A DNA stretch of 64,000 nt from Edaphochlamys debaryana (lineage: Eukaryota > Chlorophyta > Chlorophyceae > Chlamydomonadales): assembly GCA_016858145.1 (NCBI GenBank), contig JAEHOE010000090.1:310001-374000 (forward strand), given 5' to 3'. Both the position numbers and the translations under genes were made by a program. How positions within the stretch are numbered: position 1 is the first letter of the stretch; each line of letters starts with the position of its first letter. The notes beneath the pieces are model-generated. The model was not told the origin of the DNA, did no database searches, and was given only the letters and a program-made list of their open reading frames with translations. Below are positions 48,895 to 60,864 of this stretch, in pieces.

Positions 48895-49456
48895 GCCTGC
48901 ACGGTCGTTACCCTCGCTGAAGGGCTGGCGCGGGCATTTGCGGTTGGTGTAGGACTTATGCCCGTAAGGTTGAGTTGTGGGAATTGAGCGAGGCTGTGGC
49001 AGCCACTGCAAGTCTGCAACCGAGGCCTGCAGGTCTGTGACTCTGGATCCTGTGCTCCCAGGCAGCTGCATTATGCCCAGCATGCGTGTCGCCTATCCAG
49101 GTGTGCGGGTCCCAACGTTGGTCCGCAGACAACCCTGATACTGCTTGTGAAGCTGATATCGCACCAGGAACCCAGATCAGCGCTCAAGCAGGTGCTCGTG
49201 CTCATATACGGTTGACGGCACGGCTCACGGCACGGCTCACGGCGTGCTCATATATAGTTGACGGCACGGCTCTACGGCGCGTACCCTAGGTGCGCAAGGG
49301 GCACCGCTTATGGACTTAAGTAGGTTGGATGGCGGCTGTACGTCAATTCGGTGACGGCTACGGAGACTACGATATTATAAAGCTCACCCACGGTTGCTGC
49401 TGACTTAAAGCAATGACTCCAGCTTGGAGGCAGGAACGCTGGGAAGATGTCAGGAG
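48895..49456. other. HEN1 downstream region
   Basis: Should contain the HEN1 3' untranslated region. A direct repeat GTGCTCATATA...GTTGACGGCACGGCTC occurs at 49197-49226 and 49241-49271 with GGCACGGCTCAC units between. No gene recognised. Confidence 0.45.
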
Positions 49457-49998
49457 CAATGTTGCTATCTTAGTGCGGAAGTGCGGGGGAGTGAGGCCAT
49501 CCCGCACTTTTGGTGACGGAACGAGCCGTCGAGTGCGGAAGCGCCCGCACTCCTGTAGCAAACTTTGGTTACAAGTGCGGCCCGCGCCGGCACTTCTTGG
49601 CCCTTCTGGCGGCTCAAGTGCGGGGGGACCCCAACCCCTGGGGGGCCCACCGAACGGGCGCGGCCAGCCGGGCAGGCATTCCCTGCCCACCCCAGCCGTC
49701 CAGCCCACATCTCACACACTTGCAGCATGCACTGCGGGGTTGCGCTATATTTCAGACCCCCAGTTGCCAACCCCCGCTTGTAACAGGCCTTCTGAACGCC
49801 GCGCCCTCGGCAGCGCCTTCCGCCGCATACCACCTCACCATCCCGCATTTTCAGGCGGCAAGGGCTAGCCAAGTGCGGGCGCACGTTTGGGGCCGCCAAG
49901 GGCCACGAAGTGCGGTCCGCTTTCGCACTTTTGGGCTTGGACCCGGGGTCCGGGTGCGGGACCTCCCGCACTTCGCCCCAGGGAAGATAGCAACACTG
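49457..49998. mobile_element. hAT-type MITE, intact
   Basis: A 542-bp element. Its 15-bp terminal inverted repeats are CAATGTTGCTATCTT (49457-49471) and, on the other strand, CAGTGTTGCTATCTT (49998-49984), with one mismatch. It is flanked by perfect 8-bp direct repeats GTCAGGAG at 49449-49456 and 49999-50006. An 8-bp target duplication and a CAGTG-type terminus are hallmarks of the hAT superfamily. The interior carries about ten AAGTGCGG / CCGCACTT sites in both orientations (49472, 49479, 49502, 49532, 49545, 49573, 49616, 49871, 49908, 49966), crowded toward both ends, as expected for transposase-binding subterminal repeats. It codes for no transposase. It sits between HEN1 and tubulin copy 2. 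Confidence 0.85.
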
Positions 49999-50059
49999 GT
50001 CAGGAGGCATGCAGAACGCATGGGACACGGGGCAGGGCACCATCTCATCTCCATACTGC

Positions 50060-50064
50060 TTACA
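50060..50064 (-). terminator. TGTAA polyadenylation signal, tubulin copy 2
   Basis: On the minus strand, TGTAA within GCTGTAAGCAG, about 240 nt after the stop. The context is conserved with tubulin copy 1 (21343-21347). The MITE lies just beyond it. Confidence 0.6.
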
Positions 50065-50301
50065 GCATTGCGCAGTCATAGTCAGCCAGGTTCACCATGC
50101 GTCACCACACAGCAATACCAGCCGACATATCCTTTGCACACGAGCGCAAGAATCTCGCCACAACACCTCTATCGGCCGTCACCGTTGGGCGCATGGGAGC
50201 AGCCTGCTTAGCAACAGGGACTTATGAACCCATAGACGAGGTCCGCCTAGGGACCTAGCCGCCTAGTGCTCAGTCGCATGCTGGTTGGGGGAATGAGGCG
50301 C

Positions 50302-52208
<1,907 letters not shown>

Positions 52209-52965
52209 GGTTGCTGTTTTTGGAAGTGGAGAAAGAAAAGGGAGAAGAAAGCTCTACCAGAGAGGCACGCAAAGCTTAATGGCTTGCGTCCCGACTGGGG
52301 GTATGTTGTTAAATCTGTTTTGGGTGGGTGGGTGAGAGCGGATACAAGCTTACAGGCAGCGCGCGCAGGTTAAATTGGGAGCGCGCTTCGAACTTCGGCA
52401 CATCGGCCGTACGGAAAGTGTTGCCGCATGCGCGCGCGCGGCCTGGAGCCGGCCAGCTACACCGCGCTCTTGCCTTGCTTTTAGCGGAGCTTCCGGCGCA
52501 CGGCGAAGCGGGGGCGAAGGCGCTGGTTGCAGTCGGGCCGCATCGTCAGCTGTCGCGCTAGCAGGGAACTGTCGCCTTTCGACATGCGCTACATCGACAG
52601 TCGACGTACTATTACCCACGGTCAACTGCGCTTCAGTTTGCGCGCGAGTTTCCTGTCGAAATTGTTCAATCGCAGCCGGCGTTGCCTCGAACTCCCCCCA
52701 AAGCGCAGTACGTGCGCAATCAGTCGCTCGTGAAGATGGCACTCTCCTGCACGCTAGGGCTCGGCGATGTGGGGAAGAGCAGTCGCGGGGGCTGAGGGGG
52801 ATGGAGGTCGGGTGCGTGGCACGGTTGGAGGGAGGCAAGGACGCGGGCGCGACGCGCCCTATGCAGGCGTAGCATTGAACCGCTCTCAAACTTGGACCCA
52901 CCGACTGAGCTCACGCGACGCCAAGGTCATCTCACCTTTCGACTGCGGCGAGCATCGCGCCCAGC
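52209..52965. promoter_or_regulatory. Divergent promoter: tubulin copy 2 / FAD gene
   Basis: The first 350 bases beside the tubulin gene are conserved with the copy 1 promoter (18851-19190). Beyond about 52557 homology ends. The remainder must serve the rightward FAD oxidoreductase gene. No other gene seen. Confidence 0.6.
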
Positions 52966-55900
52966 ATGCACACGCGAGTGCGTAGCGGATCAGCGGGTCA
53001 TGCTACTGTTTGCAAACACCGTCAGTGCCTTAGCGTCACAGCGCGGGCTGCGGCGACTAGCACTCCCAGCACTCCCAGCGCTCCCAAGCCCAAAGCCGTG
53101 GTCATCGGGGCTGGTTGGGCCGGCTTTGGCGCTGCGAGTGCTTTACAGCAGGCTGGATGCGACGTAACAATCTTAGACGCTGCCCCCAACCCCGGGGGGC
53201 TGAGCTCGGCGTTCAAGAGCGCCAACGGGCGCACCGTGGAGCCGGGCATTAAAGGGTGAGGACGTGGGGTGAGGAGTGCACGGGCGGGCCTCGGGGTGCA
53301 GCCCTCGTGGCGCACTTGGCGGAGAAGACGAGGTTTCGCATCACCGCCCCCCCTCCCCCCGCCTGTCGAGCCCTGCTTGGACGGTGTGTGGTGGCAAAGG
53401 GATGTCTTTGGCCACAGTCCTGGCGTGCGCAACCAGTGTGGCCCCCTCTCGGTGTGTGTTCGATCCGTCCTCGACCCTGCTGCCTGATCCGACGAAACCT
53501 CGTCAAAGCAGCAGAGGAACGCCCCTTGTGGCTGGCCTTTGTCCATCGGCCCATGCTCTTTCATGTCCACGCCACAGCTGTTTCCCGCCCTTCGAACGCG
53601 GGCGTCGGCCCCAACAACGCATGCCCCCTCACCCCTCACCCCCACCCCGTTCCCGTTGCTCGTTCCCGTTGCTCCCTTTGACACTGGGTGACAACGCTCA
53701 TCTAAGCCTTAGATGGGCTGGGCGGTTTCAAGCGGGCCTACAGCCCTGATCGCCTGTAAGTTTTCAGTACCCCACACCTCCCCACCCCACACCTCCCCAC
53801 CCTACCCCACCGATTTCACCCCCAACCCCCAGCTTCTGGTACCAGTACTCCAACATCGTCTCTCTGGTGGACACGCTGGGCGTGAGGGACGCCTTCACGC
53901 CCTTCACGCAGTCCTCCTTCTACTCGCCAGCAGGGCTGCAGGCGCGTGACCTCATTTGTCGGCGTGTGTGGAGGCGGAGAGGGTCAAGAAGCGGGGGGCC
54001 CGAGCTCGGGGCCAGGGCTGAGAGGGGCGTGTGCGGCGGCTGTCAACCATGGCTACAGGGGCGGAGCTGCTCCGTCTCGCCTCATCTGTGCTGCCTCCCC
54101 CACCCTGTGCTGGCAACGTCCCGCCGCTCAGCTCCTGGCGTTCGCCCGCGGCCATGTTGGGTTCCCGCAGGTCCGCTCGCCCATCCTCCAGGCGCAGCCC
54201 CGCCTGCCCACCCCCCTGGGCTCCTTCCTCTACACCGCCCCCTACTTCACCTCGCTGCCGCTGCAAGACCGGATGTCGGCGCTGCCGCTGGTGGGGCCGC
54301 TGCTCGAGTACTCGGCGGACCAGGTGCGGGAGGGGGTTAGGAGCGGGGGAGGGGGGGTAGAGCGGGGGGAGGGGGAGAGGGCGGGATAAAGGGCGGGGGT
54401 GGGGGGGGGGCCGGCGGGGCTGGGAGGTGCCAGCTTGGATTACTGCGCAGCAGTCGGGGCGCGCGGCGGGTGGGCTGCGGCTGCGGGGATGTCTGCGCCT
54501 TGGGCGCGCCGGTGGCGCTGCGGCGGCGCTGCTGCGTGCACATACCTGCAGCGCGGCGAACAAGACCAGAGGAGCTGTATAACAAGCGAGGGAGCAGTGT
54601 AGTGGCTAGCGAAGTTGACCTGCCTCGAGACGTCGAGAGGGGGGGTCTGGTGTCGTCGATGGGGCTACCGAGTGGGTGGGTAGTACCGATCCACCCACCC
54701 CACCCCACCCCACCCCACCCCACCCCAGGCGGCGTACAATTCCTATGACAAGATTTCTGCGCTGGAGCTGTTCAGGTGGGATCACAAACGGAGGAAGGGT
54801 GGAAACGTGGTGAGAAGCTGGGCGCGACCGAGACAGGCGGCAGTGCGCACCCACTGCGGAGAGCCCCGCTGGCTCGCCCGCTTGTGGGTCCGCCCGCCCA
54901 CCACCAAAGCTTTCCACGGCTGCTTGGCCCCGCGCCCTTGCAGTTATCAGCCCACTGTGTACCTCAACCCCGCCCCGCTCCTCTCTTTTCCCCTCTCCCC
55001 CCCTCCCCCCTCCCCGCCCCCAGGTCTGCGGGCGTGTCGGCCCGGCTGTACAGGGAGTTCCTGGAGCCCATGCTCCTGGTGACCCTGTGAGGCGGGGGGG
55101 TGTGTGGAGGGGCGTAGGGGGCTGGGGGGGTATGAGTGGAGGGAAAGGGGTTGTCAGGGCAGCGGGGCGCAGCGGGCGTCATGCGCAAGCCTCCCCTAAT
55201 CGCGTCCTCGTCCCCTTTTCCCCAACCCTCGCCCCGCTGCCCCTTGCCCGGAACAGCTTCGCGCCCGGCTACAAGCTGAGCGCCGCGGCCGCCCTGGACG
55301 CGCTCTACTACTTTGTGCTGGCACACCAGGTTGGGTGGGGGCAGGGCTGCTCGTGCAGGCCAGGGCGTTGTGGCAGGGCTGCTCGTGCAGGCCAGGGAAG
55401 CCTAGGTGCGGCGGAATGCCGACGTGCCTCAGGGGGGTGGGTGGGGGCTACGGTGGCGAGTGTCGGCAGGGGGCCTTGGACCCGCACGGGCGTGGCTAGC
55501 GCGGGTGAGCCATTGACTGATCCAAGCGGATTGCATGGGAGGAAGTGTGGACAACCTGACGGGTCGCCCGCTCGGGATGCGTGTTGTGCCGGCGGTGCCC
55601 GGGTGCGTCGTCCGGCCCTTGCCGCCAACCCCGACTCCAGGACCCCTCCGCCCCTACGGCATTCACCCCTCCTGCCGCCCCCTCCTGCTGACCTGCCCCG
55701 CCCCGTGCCCCGGCCCCCAGGCGGACTTCGACGTGCGCTGGTGCCGCGGGGCGGTGGGGGAGCGCATCCTGGCCCCCTTCGCTGCCTGGCTGGGGGAGCG
55801 GGGCGTGCGGCTGGCGGGGTCGCGGCCCGTGGCGGAGCTGGTGCCCCCCAACAGGGCGGTGGGGAGGCCGGGCAGGTGGGGAGTGGGGGCTAGAGGGGGG

Positions 55901-58479
55901 GCCGGGCAGGTGGGGAGGCCGGGCAGGTGGGGAGATCAGCCTGGGGGGGGGTCCAATAGCAGGGGAAGGGGCAGGGGAAGGATGCCCTGCGTTGGACGGC
56001 TGGCTTGGGGCGTGGTAGGGGGCGGTTAGGTGGGCAGCATCGCATCGGTCAGCTGCCAGGCTTTGATGAGCCTTGGTTTGCGCCGGATCTGGATATCCCA
56101 AGGCAGGCGGCCTCAGTACGCCGCCAACCCAGATCGGCTTATGCAACCTATCCTAGCTGGATCAAGGCAGGGCCAAGTACATGGCCTCATCCCGGGGGTT
56201 CTCGGTCCTGAACGCCCTCCCCTCGCCTCCCCTCGCCGTGGCCCTCCAATCTTGCACCCGCTCTTAACGTCCTGCAGGGTCATCGTCAAGCCGCCCGGCG
56301 GCGGGAAGGAGGAGTGGGAGGCAGACGTGGTGGTGATGGCGGTGAGGGGGGGGAGGGGGAGGGGGAGGGAGCAGGGAGGGAGGAGCGTGGGAAGCGGGGG
56401 TGCGGGTGCCAGGGGGTGGCAGCCAGGAGGTTCGGCATGGCCTGACCCCCGCCTGCCGTACTGCTGATGGAGGGCAGAGGCCGGGCCGTGGCGGGTGATG
56501 GGGGTTGGGGGGGAGGGCGTGGTGCTCGGGCCGAAAGGGCGGACCGTAGCCCGCCAGGTGTCATGATGATGCCGTCCGAAGCCGCCCTCCCTCCTCCCCC
56601 CCCACCCCCGAAGGTGGGTGTGGGCGCTGCCCAGCGCATTGTGGCCTCCTCCCCCGCCCTGGCCTCCACGCCCTTCTTCTCCGCATGGAACAACCTGGGA
56701 GGTGAGCGGCAATCGAAGCCTTGGTGATGAGATGAGATGAGGGTCACGCATTATGTTGGCAGCGTCGCCTTGGTCCACGCTAACTCTGAGAAGCGCTCAG
56801 GCTGACTTTGCTTCCCAGCATCAGCATTCCGGCAGCTCCTGGCTGTGACATGACGCCCCCGCCCCCACCCACCCCCCACCGCCGCCTCCCTGGCCCCCCG
56901 CCCCGCCCCCCGCCCCAGCCGTGGACGCGGCCGCCGTGCGCGTGTGGCTGGACCGGCGCCTGCGCCCCGCCACGCCCTCCAACGTGCTGGTGGGCTTCGA
57001 GCGGGAGGTGGGCTCCACGCTCTTCCACCTCAGCGACCTGCAGGTGTGGGCGGGGGGGTGGGGGCGGGGGCAGGCGGAGGCAGCTAGGGCGGGGGGCAGG
57101 CGGGGGCAGGCGGGCGGCAGGGCTGTACAGCTAGCAGACTGGGGGCATGTGAGTGCCAGGGTGCCACAGGTGATGGGCAGCAGAGTGCAAGCGTTGCTAA
57201 AGGGATGCGGCGCGGCGGCTGTGCCCTACGCCCCCGAGCCTCCCGGCCCTCCTCGCACCCAAGCCCCCGCAGCCCGGCCCCCCATGCTCGCTCCTGCCAC
57301 GCCCCACCCCCTCCACACCCCACCCTGGCCCCCCGACCCCCAGGACGAGTACAAGGCCGATGCGGGTGTGTCGGTGCTGGAGGCCGACTTCTACCACGCG
57401 GCCTCGCTGCTGCCGCTGAGCGATGAGGCGCTGGTGGACAAGGTGGTGGGGAGCATGCTGCCGGGTGAGGCTGAGGGGGGGAGGGAGGGGGGGTTGGGGG
57501 TTTGGGGAGTGGCGTGGGTGTGGACGAGGGCGGGCAGGTTGGGGGGGCGAATGCTGCCGGGTGCGGTTGGGGCTGAGAGTCTGAGAGGTTGGGGGTGACA
57601 GTGTGTTGGGTCGGAGGGCGGGATGCCGCCCCATGGTGGTGTCGCCCCATGTCCACCCCTGTCCCCCCCCCCCCAGCGGTGGACCCCGGCCCCCGGCCCC
57701 GCGTGCTGGACGCCTGCGTGGTGCGCCTGCCCCGCGCCGTGAGCCTCTTCGCGCCCGGCTGCGCCCAGCACATGCCCACCGCCGCCACCCCCGAGCCGGG
57801 GCTGTTCGTGGCGGGGGACTGGCTGCGGCAGGGCGCGGCGCAGCCGGGGCCCAAGGGGCTGAGCCAGGAGAAGGCCTACGTGACGGGCCTCGAGGTGGGG
57901 GGCGGGAGGGGGGCGTGGGGGGGGGGGGGGGTGGAGAGGGGGCTGGAGAGGAGGGTTGGGCGAAGCGGGGCCGGGAGAGGATGAAAGGGGGCTGGTGGAT
58001 AGAATGCAGGCCTCTTACTGGTACCTCTCTGTCCACTCGCCCTCCCCCTTTGTGCTGGTCCTCTCGCTCCGCGCACCTCACTCAACTTCCTAACCCCAAC
58101 CCCCCGTTCCTCCCATCCCCAGGCCGGCAACCTGGCGGCTAAGAGCGTGGGGCTGTCGCCCGTGGCCCAGGCAGGGCGGGAGGGAGGCCGAATGCGGGAC
58201 AGCGGATCAGGGGTGGGTCTGGGCAAGTGGCCCTAGGGCAAGTGCCGCGCACCTTCCCAGGCCCCAACCCTCCTGGCCCCTGGCTCTCCAACACCCTGCC
58301 TCCTCCCCCCCTGCTTCCACTCCCCCCAGGTTCTGCCCCCCGAGGCGGATGAGAGCCACATCGCCGCCGGCAAGGAGGCGCTGAGGCAGCTGCGGGCGGC
58401 GGTGCGGGGGCTGCCGGGCGCAGCGCTGCTGGGGGAGCGGCTGCCCTCGCCGCTGGGGGGCCTGACGCTCATCCGGTGA
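52966..58479 (+). CDS. Plastid FAD carotenoid-desaturase-like oxidoreductase
   Basis: A predicted flavin-dependent amine-oxidase/phytoene-desaturase superfamily enzyme, 581 aa. Fourteen exons close in phase: 52966-53255, 53833-53941, 54171-54323, 54729-54775, 55024-55086, 55257-55329, 55721-55875, 56278-56341, 56614-56701, 56919-57043, 57344-57464, 57677-57894, 58123-58212, 58330-58479. Residues 1-40 resemble a chloroplast transit peptide (basic, Ser/Thr/Ala-rich). The dinucleotide-binding motif VVIGAGWAGFGAASAL (45-60) is followed by the acidic strand end ILDAAPNPGG, as in desaturases. The C-terminal FAD motif is GLFVAGDWLRQG. It is related to but distinct from canonical PDS and ZDS, which end this motif with a Tyr/Trp-Thr-Lys-Gln pattern, so the substrate is unknown. 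The intron after exon 2 has a GC donor. Confidence 0.83.
55337..55399. repeat. Tandem duplication in FAD gene intron 6
   Basis: GGCAGGGCTGCTCGTGCAGG and the following bases occur twice in direct order, about 38 bases apart, just after the exon 6 donor. Confidence 0.8.
55866..55928 (+). repeat. Triplicated 5' splice site
   Basis: The exon 7 donor context GGCCGGGCAG|GTGGGG is repeated three times, with exon ends possible at 55875, 55909 and 55926. The third would add 17 codons in frame without a stop. The second would shift the frame. Confidence 0.7.
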
Positions 58480-59203
58480 GGGCACCGGGGCGGAGGGGGC
58501 AGTAGGTGCAGCGGCAGGTGGTGGGACGAGGAGGGGGGGGCGGCAGGGCTGACGTGGCAGGGCTGATGTGGTGGGGACGTGCGGGTCAGCGTAGGTAGGC
58601 GTAGCAAGTTGTAGCGGTGCGAAGTCACAGCGTTTTGTCGCGATTGCTGTTTCTCGGTTTGATCAATTTCATGACCCTGCGGTCTAGTCGTTGGCTTGCC
58701 CCTTTGGGGCAAAGCCTTAGAGATCGGGCGCTAAGCGTGCGGGGAGGGAGTGGGCGGGTGGGAGTGGGGTGTTCCGGAAAAAAGCAACGTTAAAAAACTG
58801 GTCGAAACGTTAGCAGAAAAGTGCAGAAGTGTGCAGAAATGTGACAACGTGTCGAAGAACGCCCAGGAATGTCGGGCGACTGTTACAGATGCACAGCGGC
58901 CGCACCTCAGCGCCACGCGCACCCATCCATCGCGTGAAATGCGGACCCATAGAAAGCGCCACCTTCCTGCGATGCGCAGGAGATGGTCAATTCTGAAGGC
59001 GTCGCGAACGCGGCGAAAACTGTTCGAGAGGCGTGTCGGAGCGGAAGCTTCTGTCAGCTCTGAATACGATTTGTAAGCGACCTCTGAACCCGACTCGGAG
59101 ATTCAGCGCCAAGTAACAAACTAGTAGCGCAGCAAGCATCCCGACCAAGGTAAAGACTCCGCAAGGTAAAGACGCCGCAAGGAACAACAAAAAACGCAAA
59201 GGA
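58480..59203. other. Intergenic, lower-GC region before OTU gene
   Basis: Base composition drops around 58780-58870 and 59050-59200 compared with the flanking genes. A 16-base unit GGTAAAGACNCCGCAA is repeated at 59149-59180. TGTAA at 59072-59076 could serve the FAD gene. No exon recognised. Confidence 0.45.
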
Positions 59204-60364
59204 ATGGCCTCCCGCGAAGCTGTGCTGGACCGGACCCTCTCTGGTTCCGGCTTGAGACGCGTGATAGACTACCCGTATCGTGTCGGGAACTGTATGTTTG
59301 ATGCCATCAAGTTTGTGCTGGCGATGCTGTTCGGCGTGATGGTGGACAGTCTGGCGATGCGCCGGAACGCCGCAAACGCGCTGTCGGGCGCGTATGAGCG
59401 ATTTTGGTGTCGTCGCTCTCAGCTCCTGCGAAACGCGACTCCGGCAGCGGCGGCATGCCTGGACAGTGCGCTCCGCGAAGCAGTAGCGGAGCACAACGGC
59501 GAAGAGGCACACGCGCTTGCGACAGCAGCAAGCGTGCTGGCGGACAAGCCGTATGGAGAACTTGTGGAAAACGTGGCGATGGCCCGATTCTGCGCCGAAC
59601 TAGGAACTGCAGGCAGCACGCCGAGCAATATTCCAAGACGGGTATGGGGAGACGACTACGTGCTGTACTGGGTGGCGCTTGTAGGCGCCATACGCGTGCG
59701 GGTTTGGGACGGCGCCTCGGGGCTCACCTGGGAGCACGGCACCTGCGGGCGCCTTCTACACATTGCACGACTTGGAGAGCATTACTACCCTGTCGTTCCT
59801 TCCACGTGGCAGGGCGAGCCCGTTCAATCGGGATATGCTGTAAAAACCGCTCTCCACACAGTTGCACCTACTGTACAGCCACCGGGCTGCCCACCAGACC
59901 TAGCCAGAGAGGCACAGGACGTACAGCGCCGGCATTGTGCTGGCCAGGCCAAGAGTGCACCGATGAACCAGGCAGAGCGGAAACCCTCAAAGCAGCAGGT
60001 GGGTCCTACCGGGCAGGCTCCAGTCCCGGGCCTGGCCCCAACCCCAGCCTCGGCGCCGAACTCAGCGCTCCGCACAGGTGCACCGGCCGTGCTGCCGCCG
60101 GGTGCAACACAAGCCGCGCCGTCTGCATGCAGCATCAGTCTGCACAATTATTACAGCCCGCTGGCAGCTGTGATAGAACCAGACGCCCCGGCCCCGGCCC
60201 CGGCCCCGGCCCCGACCCCAGCCTCGGCCCCGGCCTCGGCCCCTATGAGCCAAGCAAAGCGGAAACCCTCAAAGCAGTGGGCCCCGGCAGTGCGGCATCT
60301 GGCGTGCGGTATGTCGATAAAGGCTGCCGAGCGTCTGCAGCTAACCCTCCCTGCAGCGCCCTAG
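59204..60364 (+). CDS. OTU-family cysteine protease, probably TE-borne
   Basis: An intronless 386-codon frame. An OTU-like deubiquitinase fold is suggested by the catalytic-Cys motif VGNCMFDAI (Cys30, in place of the usual DGxCLF), RRNAANAL, WGDDYVLYWVALVGAIRVRV (148-167) and the catalytic-His motif LLHIARLGEHYYPVV (His193). These occur in the order and spacing normal for OTU domains. Residues ~230-386 are low complexity with two related segments, MNQAERKPSKQQ and MSQAKRKPSKQW, each followed or preceded by Ala-Pro repeats. No signal peptide. Single-exon structure, lower GC than neighbours, and a downstream 30-base motif (60823-60852) shared with transposon debris at 17.5 kb suggest a transposable-element cargo gene. 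OTU proteases are known in some retroelements, including Chlamydomonas Dualen. A domesticated host gene is the alternative. Confidence 0.7.
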   Translation: MASREAVLDRTLSGSGLRRVIDYPYRVGNCMFDAIKFVLAMLFGVMVDSLAMRRNAANALSGAYERFWCRRSQLLRNATPAAAACLDSALREAVAEHNGEEAHALATAASVLADKPYGELVENVAMARFCAELGTAGSTPSNIPRRVWGDDYVLYWVALVGAIRVRVWDGASGLTWEHGTCGRLLHIARLGEHYYPVVPSTWQGEPVQSGYAVKTALHTVAPTVQPPGCPPDLAREAQDVQRRHCAGQAKSAPMNQAERKPSKQQVGPTGQAPVPGLAPTPASAPNSALRTGAPAVLPPGATQAAPSACSISLHNYYSPLAAVIEPDAPAPAPAPAPTPASAPASAPMSQAKRKPSKQWAPAVRHLACGMSIKAAERLQLTLPAAP

Positions 60365-60815
60365 TTCCCGTCTGTGTGCGCTCTGTTGGACATAACGATA
60401 TGCGCAGTCTCCGGTGCTACGTGTTCTGTTGGTGATCAATTGGTACGCGTGCGGGTTAGGTGTTCTAGGGACGTGGGGCCTCGCGCCCCTCCTGTCGCTG
60501 CCGTGCTGCAGCTGGGAAGGGCCACCTTCCGTTATTAGTGCTTTCTGGGCTGCGGGCTGTTGGCGCGCCTGTCGGGTTGTGTTTTGGTCGGGGTGCTTGG
60601 TTAGTTGCGTCCTCGTCCTCTGACCGTGCCTCTGAGGCTCTGTGCTGGGTGGCGCGTGTGCTGTTCTGGTGACTTCGCTGCGGGGAGGAACGTGGGGGGG
60701 GAGAGAGGCATGCGCTGGTGTGCTCCTTGCTTTCCGGAGGGGTGCGTGCAGGAGGACGGTCCTGAGTCGGCTGCGCTGAGTTGGCAAGCCGTACTGATGC
60801 GAAGCATAGAGGTTT

Positions 60816-60820
60816 TGTAA
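60816..60820 (+). terminator. TGTAA signal downstream of OTU gene
   Basis: TGTAA immediately before the 30-base motif at 60823, about 450 nt after the OTU stop. It could end that transcript. Confidence 0.45.
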
Positions 60821-60822
60821 AA

Positions 60823-60852
60823 CCCGGCCTCGCGGGGTTTGGGGCTCAGCCC
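60823..60852 (+). repeat. 30-nt dispersed motif, copy 2
   Basis: Identical over 30 bases to 17539-17568. AACCCGGCCTCGCGGGGTTT at its left end can fold as a short hairpin, as at the 3' ends of some LINEs. Confidence 0.7.
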
Positions 60853-60864
60853 GTGTTACCTACC

